Part shown: positions 35,222 through 43,286 of the stretch, in pieces
How the letters are laid out: each line of letters begins with the position of its first letter
How positions within the stretch are numbered: position 1 is the first letter of the stretch
From: Allopusillimonas lactea
GTDB lineage: Bacteria > Pseudomonadota > Gammaproteobacteria > Burkholderiales > Burkholderiaceae_B
NCBI RefSeq assembly: GCF_021653995.1
Contig: NZ_JAJJOZ010000002.1
Span: 558,001-622,000 of the forward strand
Length of the DNA stretch: 64,000 nucleotides
Direction of reading: 5' to 3'
The notes under the pieces: generated by a model
Seen by the model: the letters and a program-made list of their open reading frames with translations, nothing else
Told to the model about the DNA's origin: nothing
Database searches by the model: none
Program-made: the position numbers and the translations under genes

Positions 35222-36145
35222 GTGGATACCCGCCAATCTCTTGACGCCCGCGCTGTTGGGCTCATGCTCGTACTGTGCCTGATCTGGAGCATGCAGCAGA
35301 TCCTGCTCAAGGCCACCCAGGCTGACATGGCACCAGTCTTGCAGATCGCCATACGGTCGGGCGCAGGTGTGCTGTTAGTCGGCCTGGTAATGTTGAGTCG
35401 GCACGAACGCCTAACGGTGGCCGATGGCATATGGAAGCCTGGGGTGGTTACGGGTGTGCTGTTCGGCCTCGAGTTTGTCATGGTCGGCCAGGGGCTGCAA
35501 TACACCTCGGCTGCCCATAGCATTGTCTTTCTCTACACTGCCCCGATTTTCGCCGCGCTCGGCCTGCAATGGAAACTGCCATCGGAGCGGCTGGCACCCA
35601 TGCAGTGGCTGGGTATATTGCTTGCGTTCAGTGGCATTGCGGTCGCTTTTTTGCTGCGAGGGCCGAGTGCCCTCGGGCCTGACATGCCAAATATGCTGCT
35701 AGGCGATTTTCTGGCCCTGATGGGCGGCCTGGCCTGGGGAGCCACCACTGTCGTGGTGCGCACGACACGGCTGGCTGCACTGCCGCCCACCCAACCGTTG
35801 CAGTATCAGTTGCTGGGAGGGCTCGTGATATTGCCTGGCGCCGCCATGCTGCTGGGCCAGACCACGTTTACGCTTACGCCTATGCTGTGGGGCAGCCTGC
35901 TGTTCCAGTCCCTTATGGTTTCCTTCGTTAGCTACTTGGCCTGGTATTGGCTGCTGAGTAAATACCTTGCCTCGCCTCTGGGCGTATTCTCGTTCCTGAC
36001 GCCTATTATTGGCGTCATCCTGGGGGCCTGGCTGCTCAGCGAACCCATCGAGCCCGCCTTTCTCGCGGGTGCGCTGCTGGTACTCGGGGGTGTGGTTTTA
36101 GTGAGTGGCTATGGCTGGTGGCTGCAGGTAATGCGGCGAGTGTGA
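35222..36145 (+). CDS. EamA/DMT-family metabolite exporter
   Basis: A 307-residue protein with ten helices and two EamA repeats (first about 10-145, second about 160-300). GTG 35222 is the likely start. Family members export amino acids or other small metabolites. A TACAAT -10-like element lies about 60 bp upstream. It may relieve accumulation of amine products from neighbouring catabolic genes, but that is speculation. Confidence 0.88.
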   Translation: MDTRQSLDARAVGLMLVLCLIWSMQQILLKATQADMAPVLQIAIRSGAGVLLVGLVMLSRHERLTVADGIWKPGVVTGVLFGLEFVMVGQGLQYTSAAHSIVFLYTAPIFAALGLQWKLPSERLAPMQWLGILLAFSGIAVAFLLRGPSALGPDMPNMLLGDFLALMGGLAWGATTVVVRTTRLAALPPTQPLQYQLLGGLVILPGAAMLLGQTTFTLTPMLWGSLLFQSLMVSFVSYLAWYWLLSKYLASPLGVFSFLTPIIGVILGAWLLSEPIEPAFLAGALLVLGGVVLVSGYGWWLQVMRRV

Positions 36146-36247
36146 AGGGGGAGGCGCGAGGCGCCAGGTTGCCGCGCGCACAGCCGGCACGCGGCGCGCG
36201 GGTCGCCAATCTGTAAACCGCTGCTCCCGCTACGCTCGCATAACAAA

Positions 36248-36269
36248 GGCATGCAACAATGGCATGCAA
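36248..36269. repeat. Direct repeat GGCATGCAA x2 upstream of the second amidase
   Basis: GGCATGCAA occurs at 36248-36256 and 36261-36269, a 13-bp spacing, about 30-50 bp upstream of the amidase ATG. Each copy includes the GCATGC palindrome. This may be a regulator site. Confidence 0.45.
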
Positions 36270-36296
36270 AAGCGTGCCAAATAAAAAGGAGGCAGT

Positions 36297-37712
36297 ATGG
36301 CAGCGGAAGAGGAGCTTTGTTATCTTAGCGCGACAGACATGGCGCACGCGGTGCGGACGCGAAAAATCGGCGTTCATGAGCTGATCAGCGCGCACATCAG
36401 CCGCGCCGAGCGCTTGAATCCGCGGATCAATGCCATTGTCACGTCCACGTTCGAGCAGGCGCTCAACCAGGCTCGTACGGCCGATACCCTGTTGTCCCAG
36501 GGCCATGTGCCTGGGCCTTTGTTCGGTTTGCCGGTTGCTCACAAAGACTCTTACCTCACCGAGGGTGTACGCACTACCTTCGGTTCGCTTGCATTCAAAG
36601 ATTTCCGGCCCACCGTCGACAGCGCCGTGGTGGCGCGGCAGAAGGCGGCCGGTGCGATTTCGCTCGGCAAGACCAATCTGCCAGAGTTTGGCGCGGGCTC
36701 GCATACGTTCAATGAAGTCTTCGGGGCAACCCGCAACCCCTATGACACATCTGTATCCGCGGGCGGCAGCAGCGGGGGCAGCGCTGCGGCGTTGGCGGCG
36801 GGCCTGGTTGCGCTGGCGGATGGCTCGGACATGGGCGGGTCGCTGCGCAATCCGGCGAGTTTCTGCAATGTCGTGGGTCTGCGGCCATCCAGCGGGAGAG
36901 TGCCGCTGGCGCCAAGTGCGAATGCGTTCAATATGCTCACGGTTGGCGGCCCGATGGGTCGTAGCGTGCGCGATGTGGCACTTTTATTCAGCGTGCTGGC
37001 AGGGCCGCACGATGCCGATCCGCTCAGCCTGCCGGAGTGCGCTAGCGTATTCCGAGACATCTCGCCCATGGCCTGCGATGGCCTGCCCGTTGCGGTTAGC
37101 CCCACACTTGGGGGCCTGCCGGTCGAGCCTGAGGTGGCGCGTGTATTGGGCGAAGGGATCGATGCGCTGCGCGCCATGGGTTGCGCGGTGGATGAGGCCG
37201 AGCCCGATTTCAGTGGCGCCGACGAGAGCTTCGAAGTGCTGCGCGCACTCGCCTTTGCGGCCAACTATGGCCAGCTCAGGGCCGAGCGTGGTGAGTTGCT
37301 CAAGGACACGGTACGCTGGAACATCGACAAAGGTCTGACACTGACGGGCGCCGAAGTTGCACAGGCCGAGCGCAATCATACGGCGATGTTCCAGCGCATG
37401 CAGCGTTTGCTGGAGCAGTATCGTTTTCTGGTGGCGCCGGTTTCACAGGTATTGCCCTTTCCGGTGGATACCGAATATCCGCAACAGATCGCTGGTGTGG
37501 CCATGGAGCATTACATCGCCTGGATGCGATCCAGTTATCGCATCACGGTCACCGGCCATCCCTCGATCTCTGTGCCCTGCGGCTTCAGTGCAACCGGCCT
37601 GCCTGTCGGCATCCAGATCGTTGGCCGCCTGCGCGGCGAGCGTGAGCTGTTGGCTTTTGCTGCGATGTTTGAAGCGGCAAAGCCTGCGGGTATCAGGCGC
37701 CCCGTGCTGTAA
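36297..37712 (+). CDS. Amidase-signature family hydrolase (second copy)
   Basis: A 471-residue enzyme with a strong AAGGAGG ribosome binding site. Triad residues fall at the same positions as in the amidase 4 kb upstream: Lys83 (VAHKDS), Ser158 (AGGSSGGS) and Ser182 (MGGSLRNPA). Sequence elsewhere differs, so this is a paralogue rather than a recent duplicate. It stands alone and convergent to the redoxin gene. The substrate is unknown. Confidence 0.9.
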   Translation: MAAEEELCYLSATDMAHAVRTRKIGVHELISAHISRAERLNPRINAIVTSTFEQALNQARTADTLLSQGHVPGPLFGLPVAHKDSYLTEGVRTTFGSLAFKDFRPTVDSAVVARQKAAGAISLGKTNLPEFGAGSHTFNEVFGATRNPYDTSVSAGGSSGGSAAALAAGLVALADGSDMGGSLRNPASFCNVVGLRPSSGRVPLAPSANAFNMLTVGGPMGRSVRDVALLFSVLAGPHDADPLSLPECASVFRDISPMACDGLPVAVSPTLGGLPVEPEVARVLGEGIDALRAMGCAVDEAEPDFSGADESFEVLRALAFAANYGQLRAERGELLKDTVRWNIDKGLTLTGAEVAQAERNHTAMFQRMQRLLEQYRFLVAPVSQVLPFPVDTEYPQQIAGVAMEHYIAWMRSSYRITVTGHPSISVPCGFSATGLPVGIQIVGRLRGERELLAFAAMFEAAKPAGIRRPVL

Positions 37713-37804
37713 CCCCGCGTGTAAGACGGCCAGTGTGCGTAGGGGCTGTTTTCGCCACTGTGGCTGCCGGCCGTGTCGACACTGGCGCTGTGCCTGCCGT
37801 TTGC

Positions 37805-38374
37805 TCAAGAGGGCTCGGCAATCAACCGGCCTAACGCAGCGCCAAGCTGCAAGTCGTCCAGTTGGCCGAAATGGTGCAAGCGTATTCGGCCCTGGCGGTC
37901 AAGCAGCAGCAGCGTAGGTGTACCTTCCAAACCCAGCATCGCCATCGTTTTTGGTACGCCGCCATGAATTAAAGGCTCGTCGATCCCAACGGGAAACTGG
38001 ACGCGGAATTCATGCAGGAACGCCTCAAGCGACGGCGCCCGCATGGCCTCATGGTGTTCGAACACAGTGTGCAGGCCAATCACCGCCACATTCTTCTGAG
38101 AGAACGCATCCCACACCCGCTTGGCCTGCGGGATGCCATGCAGCACGCATCCGGGGCACAGCATCTGGAAGGTATGCAGCACCACCACCCGCCCGCGCAG
38201 ATCGTCGACCTGAATTGGCTGGGCCGTGTTGAACCATTGCGTCACATGCCAGGCGGGCATTTGCGGAAAATGGCGCTCCACCGCGTTGTCGTGCGCCGGC
38301 GCTTTCGCAACGCCCGGCTGTTCAGCCTCGTCAGGTACTGGGGCCGTGCCGCCGCGAACCGAGTCGTCGTTCAT
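37805..38374 (-). CDS. Redoxin/thioredoxin-like protein (TlpA/AhpC-TSA type)
   Basis: A 189-residue protein starting at ATG 38374 with AGGAG 6 nt upstream. The thioredoxin fold has the redox motif CPGC (LCPGCVLHGIPQ) and the cis-Pro segment GTPTLLLL. No signal peptide is seen, so it appears cytoplasmic, unlike most TlpA proteins. It lies 151 bp downstream of the nos operon on the same strand and may be co-transcribed. A role in copper-site thiol reduction is possible but unproven. Confidence 0.82.
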   Translation of the reverse strand: MNDDSVRGGTAPVPDEAEQPGVAKAPAHDNAVERHFPQMPAWHVTQWFNTAQPIQVDDLRGRVVVLHTFQMLCPGCVLHGIPQAKRVWDAFSQKNVAVIGLHTVFEHHEAMRAPSLEAFLHEFRVQFPVGIDEPLIHGGVPKTMAMLGLEGTPTLLLLDRQGRIRLHHFGQLDDLQLGAALGRLIAEPS

Positions 38375-38525
38375 TGCGATCTCCTGCCGGCAACCGGAGT
38401 ATGCCGACACACAAAGATTGTTCCTATTGGTTCAAGCATACTCCGATGCCTGGTACACCATCATCGTGGCCAAGAAGCCAACAGGTAATCCGTGTGATGG
38501 AGCGTTGCATCAATCTACGAACGCC

Positions 38526-39626
38526 TCAGCTTAAGGCTGAAAGCTGTGTTTCACCATCACGCAGCACCCACGTTCGCAGCTTCAGCTGGGCTGTGATCCG
38601 TTTTATGGCGGATTCGTCCATCAGCGAAAATGCAGTGGAGAGTGCGTCGGCGGTGGTTGCGTCGTTGGCCATCACAGATACGCTGCGGTAGCGGGGTTTG
38701 GGGTTGCCGGTGTGCGGATCAAACAGGTGCGTAATGGCGCCATCGGCGTCGAATATCGTGCCGTGGCCCGACGAGGTGCTTATCGCACGGTCGCGCAGGT
38801 CAATGATACGCAGCGGCTTGCGGTCTTCGCTGTCGCCGGCCAGGCCCACACGCCAGGGACGGTTGCCTGGGCCGCCATTCAGGCCGCGTATTTCCCCCAT
38901 ATCGACCAGCACATGCACCATGCCTGCTTCCTTGAGCAGTTCGGTGACGCGATCTGTGATGTAGCCTTGTGCAATACCGTTCAGCGTAAGCGCCATGCCA
39001 GGCCGGGCCAGGCGTACCGAACGGCCATCGATCTCGATGGCGCGATAGTCCACCAGGCTTAGTACCCGCCGGATATCCGCCGCCGAAGGCATGGCCGATC
39101 GCCTGCCAAAAACTGTTGATCCAGCGGTAACAGCATCCGCCTCGGCGCGGCCGGGGCCGGTGCGGCCTGCCGCACTGACAGCTTTGCGGCCTGCCACAAC
39201 GGCATCCGCATAGAGCTTCCAGAGCGGCTGCACTGTCGGGTCGAAGGCGCCCTCCGTCAACCGGCTGAAGCTTTGTGCCTCTTGCAGCAAGCGCAGCAAA
39301 TCCAGTGGGGCGTCGTCCAGGCGTCCGTCGCGATTCAGGCGCACCAGCGCGCTGTCGTCCTGATAGAGGCTGAACACCTGCTCCAGACGATGTACTTCGG
39401 CAATGGACCGGTCGATCAAAGCCTGGGCGAATGCGCGATCAGGGTGATGGATGCGCAGCGTCGCGTCGGCGCCCAGTGCAATGCCGCGCCAGCTGACAAC
39501 GGCTGGAGGCGGTGCGGCGTAAGCCCGGCGTTTCGGCCAGACGCTGGCCGCGACGGTGCCGGAGGTGACGGCGCCGGCGGCCATAATGCCGATAAACCGG
39601 CGGCGGGAGGCTTTGAACGTATTCAT
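38526..39626 (-). CDS. nosX: FAD:protein FMN transferase, NosX type
   Basis: A 366-residue ApbE-family protein with a twin-arginine signal (SRRRFIGIMAAGAV). Family segments EQVFSLYQDDSALVRLNR, GAFDPTVQPLW and TSSGHGTIFDADGAITHLFDPHTG are visible. It attaches FMN to a threonine of periplasmic flavoproteins. Being the last nos gene, with ATGA overlap to nosL, its target is most likely Thr166 of NosR encoded upstream. Confidence 0.9.
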   Translation of the reverse strand: MNTFKASRRRFIGIMAAGAVTSGTVAASVWPKRRAYAAPPPAVVSWRGIALGADATLRIHHPDRAFAQALIDRSIAEVHRLEQVFSLYQDDSALVRLNRDGRLDDAPLDLLRLLQEAQSFSRLTEGAFDPTVQPLWKLYADAVVAGRKAVSAAGRTGPGRAEADAVTAGSTVFGRRSAMPSAADIRRVLSLVDYRAIEIDGRSVRLARPGMALTLNGIAQGYITDRVTELLKEAGMVHVLVDMGEIRGLNGGPGNRPWRVGLAGDSEDRKPLRIIDLRDRAISTSSGHGTIFDADGAITHLFDPHTGNPKPRYRSVSVMANDATTADALSTAFSLMDESAIKRITAQLKLRTWVLRDGETQLSALS

Positions 39627-40189
39627 GATGCGGCTCCAGCAGGCGTTGTGCCCGGCGATTCAGAGGGGACCGGCACGCTCATGCCGGCGTCGAAAATATA
39701 ACTTTCAGGCATGGTCTCAAAGCTGATCACTTCGCCGCCGTGCAGGCGTTGGAAGGCCTGCGCGGCATCTTCGGTGCCAAAGGGCAGGGCGTCCTGTGTG
39801 CCCATGCCGCCGGTAAAGCGGCTGTGGATCACATAGTGCGCCTTGCGGGCATCTATCCAGGCATCATTCGGAAAATTGCCTTCAGGCGTCATCTTGGCCA
39901 TGTCTTGTACATAGGCCGCAACAATGGCCTTTGGCTCTTCAGGCAATTGCGTGTACGCGAACAACTCGCGTATGGTGGTGAACCACACAGGCTGCTCGCG
40001 GTCGCGCAGCAGGATCTGGCCTTTGGGCCCTTTGTGTTCGTACAGGAACATGCCGCAGTAGTGGCCCACTGCATCTTGCGGAATGGCCGCGTGGGGCGCT
40101 GGCGGCGGCGTATCGTCGCTCTGTTTGCTACAGGCGCCCAGCAACAAGCTCAGCGCCAGCAGTGCGCATGCAGTCAGGCCCCGCTTCAT
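39623..40189 (-). CDS. nosL: NosL, copper-binding lipoprotein for nitrous-oxide reductase
   Basis: A 188-residue lipoprotein starting at ATG 40189. The lipobox LLGAC puts the lipidated Cys at residue 20. The conserved NosL block HYCGMFLYEHKGPKGQI carries probable copper ligands, and YIFDAGMSVPVPSE closes the domain. NosL donates Cu(I) for the NosZ centres. It overlaps nosY and nosX by four bases on either side. Confidence 0.92.
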   Translation of the reverse strand: MKRGLTACALLALSLLLGACSKQSDDTPPPAPHAAIPQDAVGHYCGMFLYEHKGPKGQILLRDREQPVWFTTIRELFAYTQLPEEPKAIVAAYVQDMAKMTPEGNFPNDAWIDARKAHYVIHSRFTGGMGTQDALPFGTEDAAQAFQRLHGGEVISFETMPESYIFDAGMSVPVPSESPGTTPAGAAS

Positions 40190-41016
40190 ATAGGCCTCCG
40201 TTTGAATGCGAGTATTGCCAGCGAAAACGGTGCGGCGATCCACAGCAACTGCGCACCGATCAACACTTGAGCGGGGATGCGTGCCTGTTCGCTCAGGCCT
40301 GCCATGCCGGAGAACATGGATACGTTCTCATAGCCGGTAAGATTGAGCAGGCGATAGACGTCGGTTGGGTTGAACAGCAGCACCACATTCAGAATGGATG
40401 AGGTGATTGTTTTGCCTTGATCCGCAACCAGGATGCCGAGCAGCGCCATGTCGTAGATGACCACCAGGAACAGCCACACACCGATGGCAATGCCTGCCGC
40501 AGTGGCGCGTTCTCGCACTACGGCGCTGATCAGGTAGCCCACGGACAGAAAACTGGCGCCCAGCAGGATGCTTGCCGCAATCAGAAGGACGAACGGCATC
40601 CAGGCGCTGAAGTCGACGCCGCCATGCGCCATCTGCAGTGTGATTCCGGCCAGGCCATAACCGGCAACCGTTGCCAACCCCAGTATCGCTACATGGCCGA
40701 AGAACTTGCCCACCACGACTTGCCAGCGGGAAACGGGGTGGCTGAGCAGCAACGCCATGGTGCCGCGTTCGACTTCGCCCACAATGGCGTCGTAGGACAG
40801 CAGCATGGCGATCAGCGGCACCAGGAAGATGGACAGGCTGGACAGACTGACGACCGTCACCGTCAAGGGATCAACCTTGACGCTTCCCGTGGGCGCGCTG
40901 CCCAGAAAGCCCAGCGACAGCGCCAAGGCGGCAAGCAGTACGGTGACAGCCAACACCCATTTGTTGCGCAAGCCGTCGCGGAACTCTTTCTCGATAATGA
41001 TCAGCGTAGGGTTCAT
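40186..41016 (-). CDS. nosY: NosY, ABC-type permease for copper-site assembly of N2O reductase
   Basis: A 276-residue membrane protein with about six helices, beginning MNPTLIIIEKEFRDGLRNKWVL. VGEVERGTMALLLSHPVSRWQVVVGKFFGH is the ABC-2 permease coupling region. It forms NosDFY with the ATPase and the periplasmic NosD to mature the CuZ site. It starts 3 bp after the nosF stop. Confidence 0.93.
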   Translation of the reverse strand: MNPTLIIIEKEFRDGLRNKWVLAVTVLLAALALSLGFLGSAPTGSVKVDPLTVTVVSLSSLSIFLVPLIAMLLSYDAIVGEVERGTMALLLSHPVSRWQVVVGKFFGHVAILGLATVAGYGLAGITLQMAHGGVDFSAWMPFVLLIAASILLGASFLSVGYLISAVVRERATAAGIAIGVWLFLVVIYDMALLGILVADQGKTITSSILNVVLLFNPTDVYRLLNLTGYENVSMFSGMAGLSEQARIPAQVLIGAQLLWIAAPFSLAILAFKRRPI

Positions 41017-41019
41017 GGC

Positions 41020-41994
41020 TCAAACATCCTCGCGCCGCAGGAAGTGCGCATACATTTCATCCAGGCCGGGGGCCTCCAGCTCAATGTCTACAACGCCGGG
41101 TATGGCTTGGGCTTCGCGCAGTGCGGCCAGCTTGTCGTTTTCGGGGCATTGGCGCAGCAGGCGCCGTTCGCCGGCGCGCTGCCACCCCGCGGGCGGCTCA
41201 GGCAGGTCGCGGTCGAGCGTTAGCAACAACCGGACGGGTAAGCCGGCATCGCGGCGTAGATCCGACAAGGTCCCGTCGGCAATCTTTTTGCCGCGTTGCA
41301 TCACAATGACCCTATCGGCTTGGCTTTCAAGTTCGGCAAGCGCATGCGTGCTCAGCAGAATGGCCGCGCCCGCGTTGCGCAGCGCTGCCACAATGTCGTA
41401 GAACAGCAGCCGCGAGGCCGGGTCGAGGCCGGTTGTGGGTTCATCCAGCAGAAGCAGGCGCGGCTCACCCAGCAGGGCCTGAGCCAGGGCCAGCCGCTGA
41501 CGCATGCCTTTGGAATAACCGCCGACGCGTTTCTTGGCCGCTTGTGCGATGCCCACGCGGGCCAGCAAATCGTGATTGCCTGTGGTGGGCAACCCTTTCA
41601 GGCGGGCATAGAAGGCGAGCGTTTCCTCGCCCGTCAACGAAGGGTACAGCGCAACGGTTTCGGGCAGATAGCCGATATGCCTGCGCTGTATCGCCGCGCC
41701 TCGGCTGTCGGCTTCGTGGCCCAACACATTCACGCGTCCTTCCTCTGCCCGGATCAGGCCCAGGATGAGTTTGATCAGTGTGCTCTTTCCAGCGCCGTTG
41801 TGGCCGGCCAGCACGACGCATTGCCCTGGGTATAAGTCAAAGCTGACGGCATCCACCGCGCGCTGCTTGCCGTATTGTTTCGTGACGCCAGAAAGAGAGA
41901 CCGGCAGGGCAGCCCTGGCGCCTGCCAGGGCATAAGGGGCGGACGCCTGCGTGCCGCCCCTGGTGTGGGACTGGGCGCTAGCCTCGACGCTCAT
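41020..41994 (-). CDS. nosF: NosF, ABC ATPase for copper-site assembly of N2O reductase
   Basis: A 324-residue ATPase with Walker A AGHNGAGKST, signature YSKGMRQRLALAQ and Walker B LLLLDEPTTGLD. It has an N-terminal extension of about 30 residues before the ABC domain; the overlap of its start with the last 17 bases of nosD supports ATG 41994. It powers the NosDFY complex. Confidence 0.93.
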   Translation of the reverse strand: MSVEASAQSHTRGGTQASAPYALAGARAALPVSLSGVTKQYGKQRAVDAVSFDLYPGQCVVLAGHNGAGKSTLIKLILGLIRAEEGRVNVLGHEADSRGAAIQRRHIGYLPETVALYPSLTGEETLAFYARLKGLPTTGNHDLLARVGIAQAAKKRVGGYSKGMRQRLALAQALLGEPRLLLLDEPTTGLDPASRLLFYDIVAALRNAGAAILLSTHALAELESQADRVIVMQRGKKIADGTLSDLRRDAGLPVRLLLTLDRDLPEPPAGWQRAGERRLLRQCPENDKLAALREAQAIPGVVDIELEAPGLDEMYAHFLRREDV

Positions 41995-43276
41995 TCAGAA
42001 CCTCGTATTTCTTCAGGGTGGAGGGAGTGGGGCGAGTCATCAGGGGCGCGCTGTCTATGACGCCGCCCGGCAGTATGGCTGGAAACTGTGTCTGCGCCCA
42101 GCGCACGATGGCTACGGCGGGGCTGTTCAACAGCATGCGCGCGGACGGAGCGCGCCAGATCACCTGGTCGATGAGGCCATTGGGCCGGTATGCCGTGTCG
42201 CCGATGCCGTCGCCATTCAGATCGAAGGCGCTCATGTCGCTCCAGTAGTTGCCGCGGCCATCGACCGACCATTCCAGGAAGCGTGTGCCAACGTACTTCA
42301 CTTGGTTCTGGTTGTTTACGAATGCATTGTTCGTAATCTCGTTGCCTTCGGAGCCGGCCGTGTAGTGCACGCCGATCTCCGCGTTCTTGAAAATATTGTC
42401 CGCAATGCGATTGAAGTTCGCGTTATAGATGAATACGCCTTTCTCCGCGCCGTCCACAATATTTCCTTCGATAGTGGACTGCTGGGTAGCGTTGAGCATC
42501 AGCCCTTGGTGGGTGCTGTCGATGCCGATGTTGTTGCGTACGGTCAGAAACTGCGAAAACATCAATGCATAGGCGATTTCGTTGCCGATGGAAACGTTGT
42601 TGCTGACTTCGCTCTTGTTTGTGTACATGTAATGCACGGCGTAGCGCACGTGCGTGAAATGGTTGCCGCTGAAGACGTTCTCGCGGCTTGCATTGGAAAA
42701 GATGCCATCCCGGCCGTACGAAATGATGTTGCCTTCGATCCGCGAGCCCGGCGAGTTCCAGATCGTGACGCCGTTGCCGCGTTCGTTCACGCGCAGGCGT
42801 TTGTTTCCCTCGATGCGGTTGGCGGTGACCAACGCGTTTTCGGGGCCCCATACATACACCCCGACCAGGTTGTCGATGATGTCGTTTTCTACGATGCGTG
42901 CGCGGTGCGCAGTCTTATCCAGAAAGATGCCTGCGTCCATATCGGGCAGGCTTAGGCCCGACTGGCGTACGGTGAGGTGCCGGACTGAAACATCCGGCGC
43001 CTTGATCCAGATCGTACGCCCTTCACGTTCGCCGATCAGTGTGGCGGAACGGTCGTCGGGGCCTTGCAGTGCAATCGGTTTGTCGATGACGATGTTGCCG
43101 CGATACTCGCCGGAGGCTAGCCGCAGCGTATCGCCGGGCGCAGCCGCGGCGATGGCTGCTTGAAGATCCGCGTGCGCGGGCACGTGCACCGTCGCCGCGC
43201 GCACCGTTCCGCCTGCCGCCGAAAGCATCAGCGGCAGGGCAGCCAAAGCTGCCTGAAGCGGGAAACGGTATCGCAT
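41978..43276 (-). CDS. nosD: NosD, periplasmic beta-helix copper-site maturation protein
   Basis: A 432-residue protein with signal peptide (MRYRFPLQAALAALPLML to about residue 27) and a right-handed parallel beta-helix. Many Asn-rich CASH-type rungs are visible (RIVENDIIDNLVG, EGNIISYGRDG, IADNIFKNAEIG). NosD receives copper from NosL and delivers it to NosZ on the periplasmic face of NosFY. It lies 10 bp downstream of nosZ. Confidence 0.95.
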   Translation of the reverse strand: MRYRFPLQAALAALPLMLSAAGGTVRAATVHVPAHADLQAAIAAAAPGDTLRLASGEYRGNIVIDKPIALQGPDDRSATLIGEREGRTIWIKAPDVSVRHLTVRQSGLSLPDMDAGIFLDKTAHRARIVENDIIDNLVGVYVWGPENALVTANRIEGNKRLRVNERGNGVTIWNSPGSRIEGNIISYGRDGIFSNASRENVFSGNHFTHVRYAVHYMYTNKSEVSNNVSIGNEIAYALMFSQFLTVRNNIGIDSTHQGLMLNATQQSTIEGNIVDGAEKGVFIYNANFNRIADNIFKNAEIGVHYTAGSEGNEITNNAFVNNQNQVKYVGTRFLEWSVDGRGNYWSDMSAFDLNGDGIGDTAYRPNGLIDQVIWRAPSARMLLNSPAVAIVRWAQTQFPAILPGGVIDSAPLMTRPTPSTLKKYEVLNERRG

Positions 43277-43286
43277 GCGGCCTCCG

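Noticed and set aside
37730..37787. Inverted repeat GCCAGTGT...ACACTGGC between the convergent amidase and redoxin genes
   Set aside because: The arms are 42 bp apart with no T-run; too weak to call a terminator.
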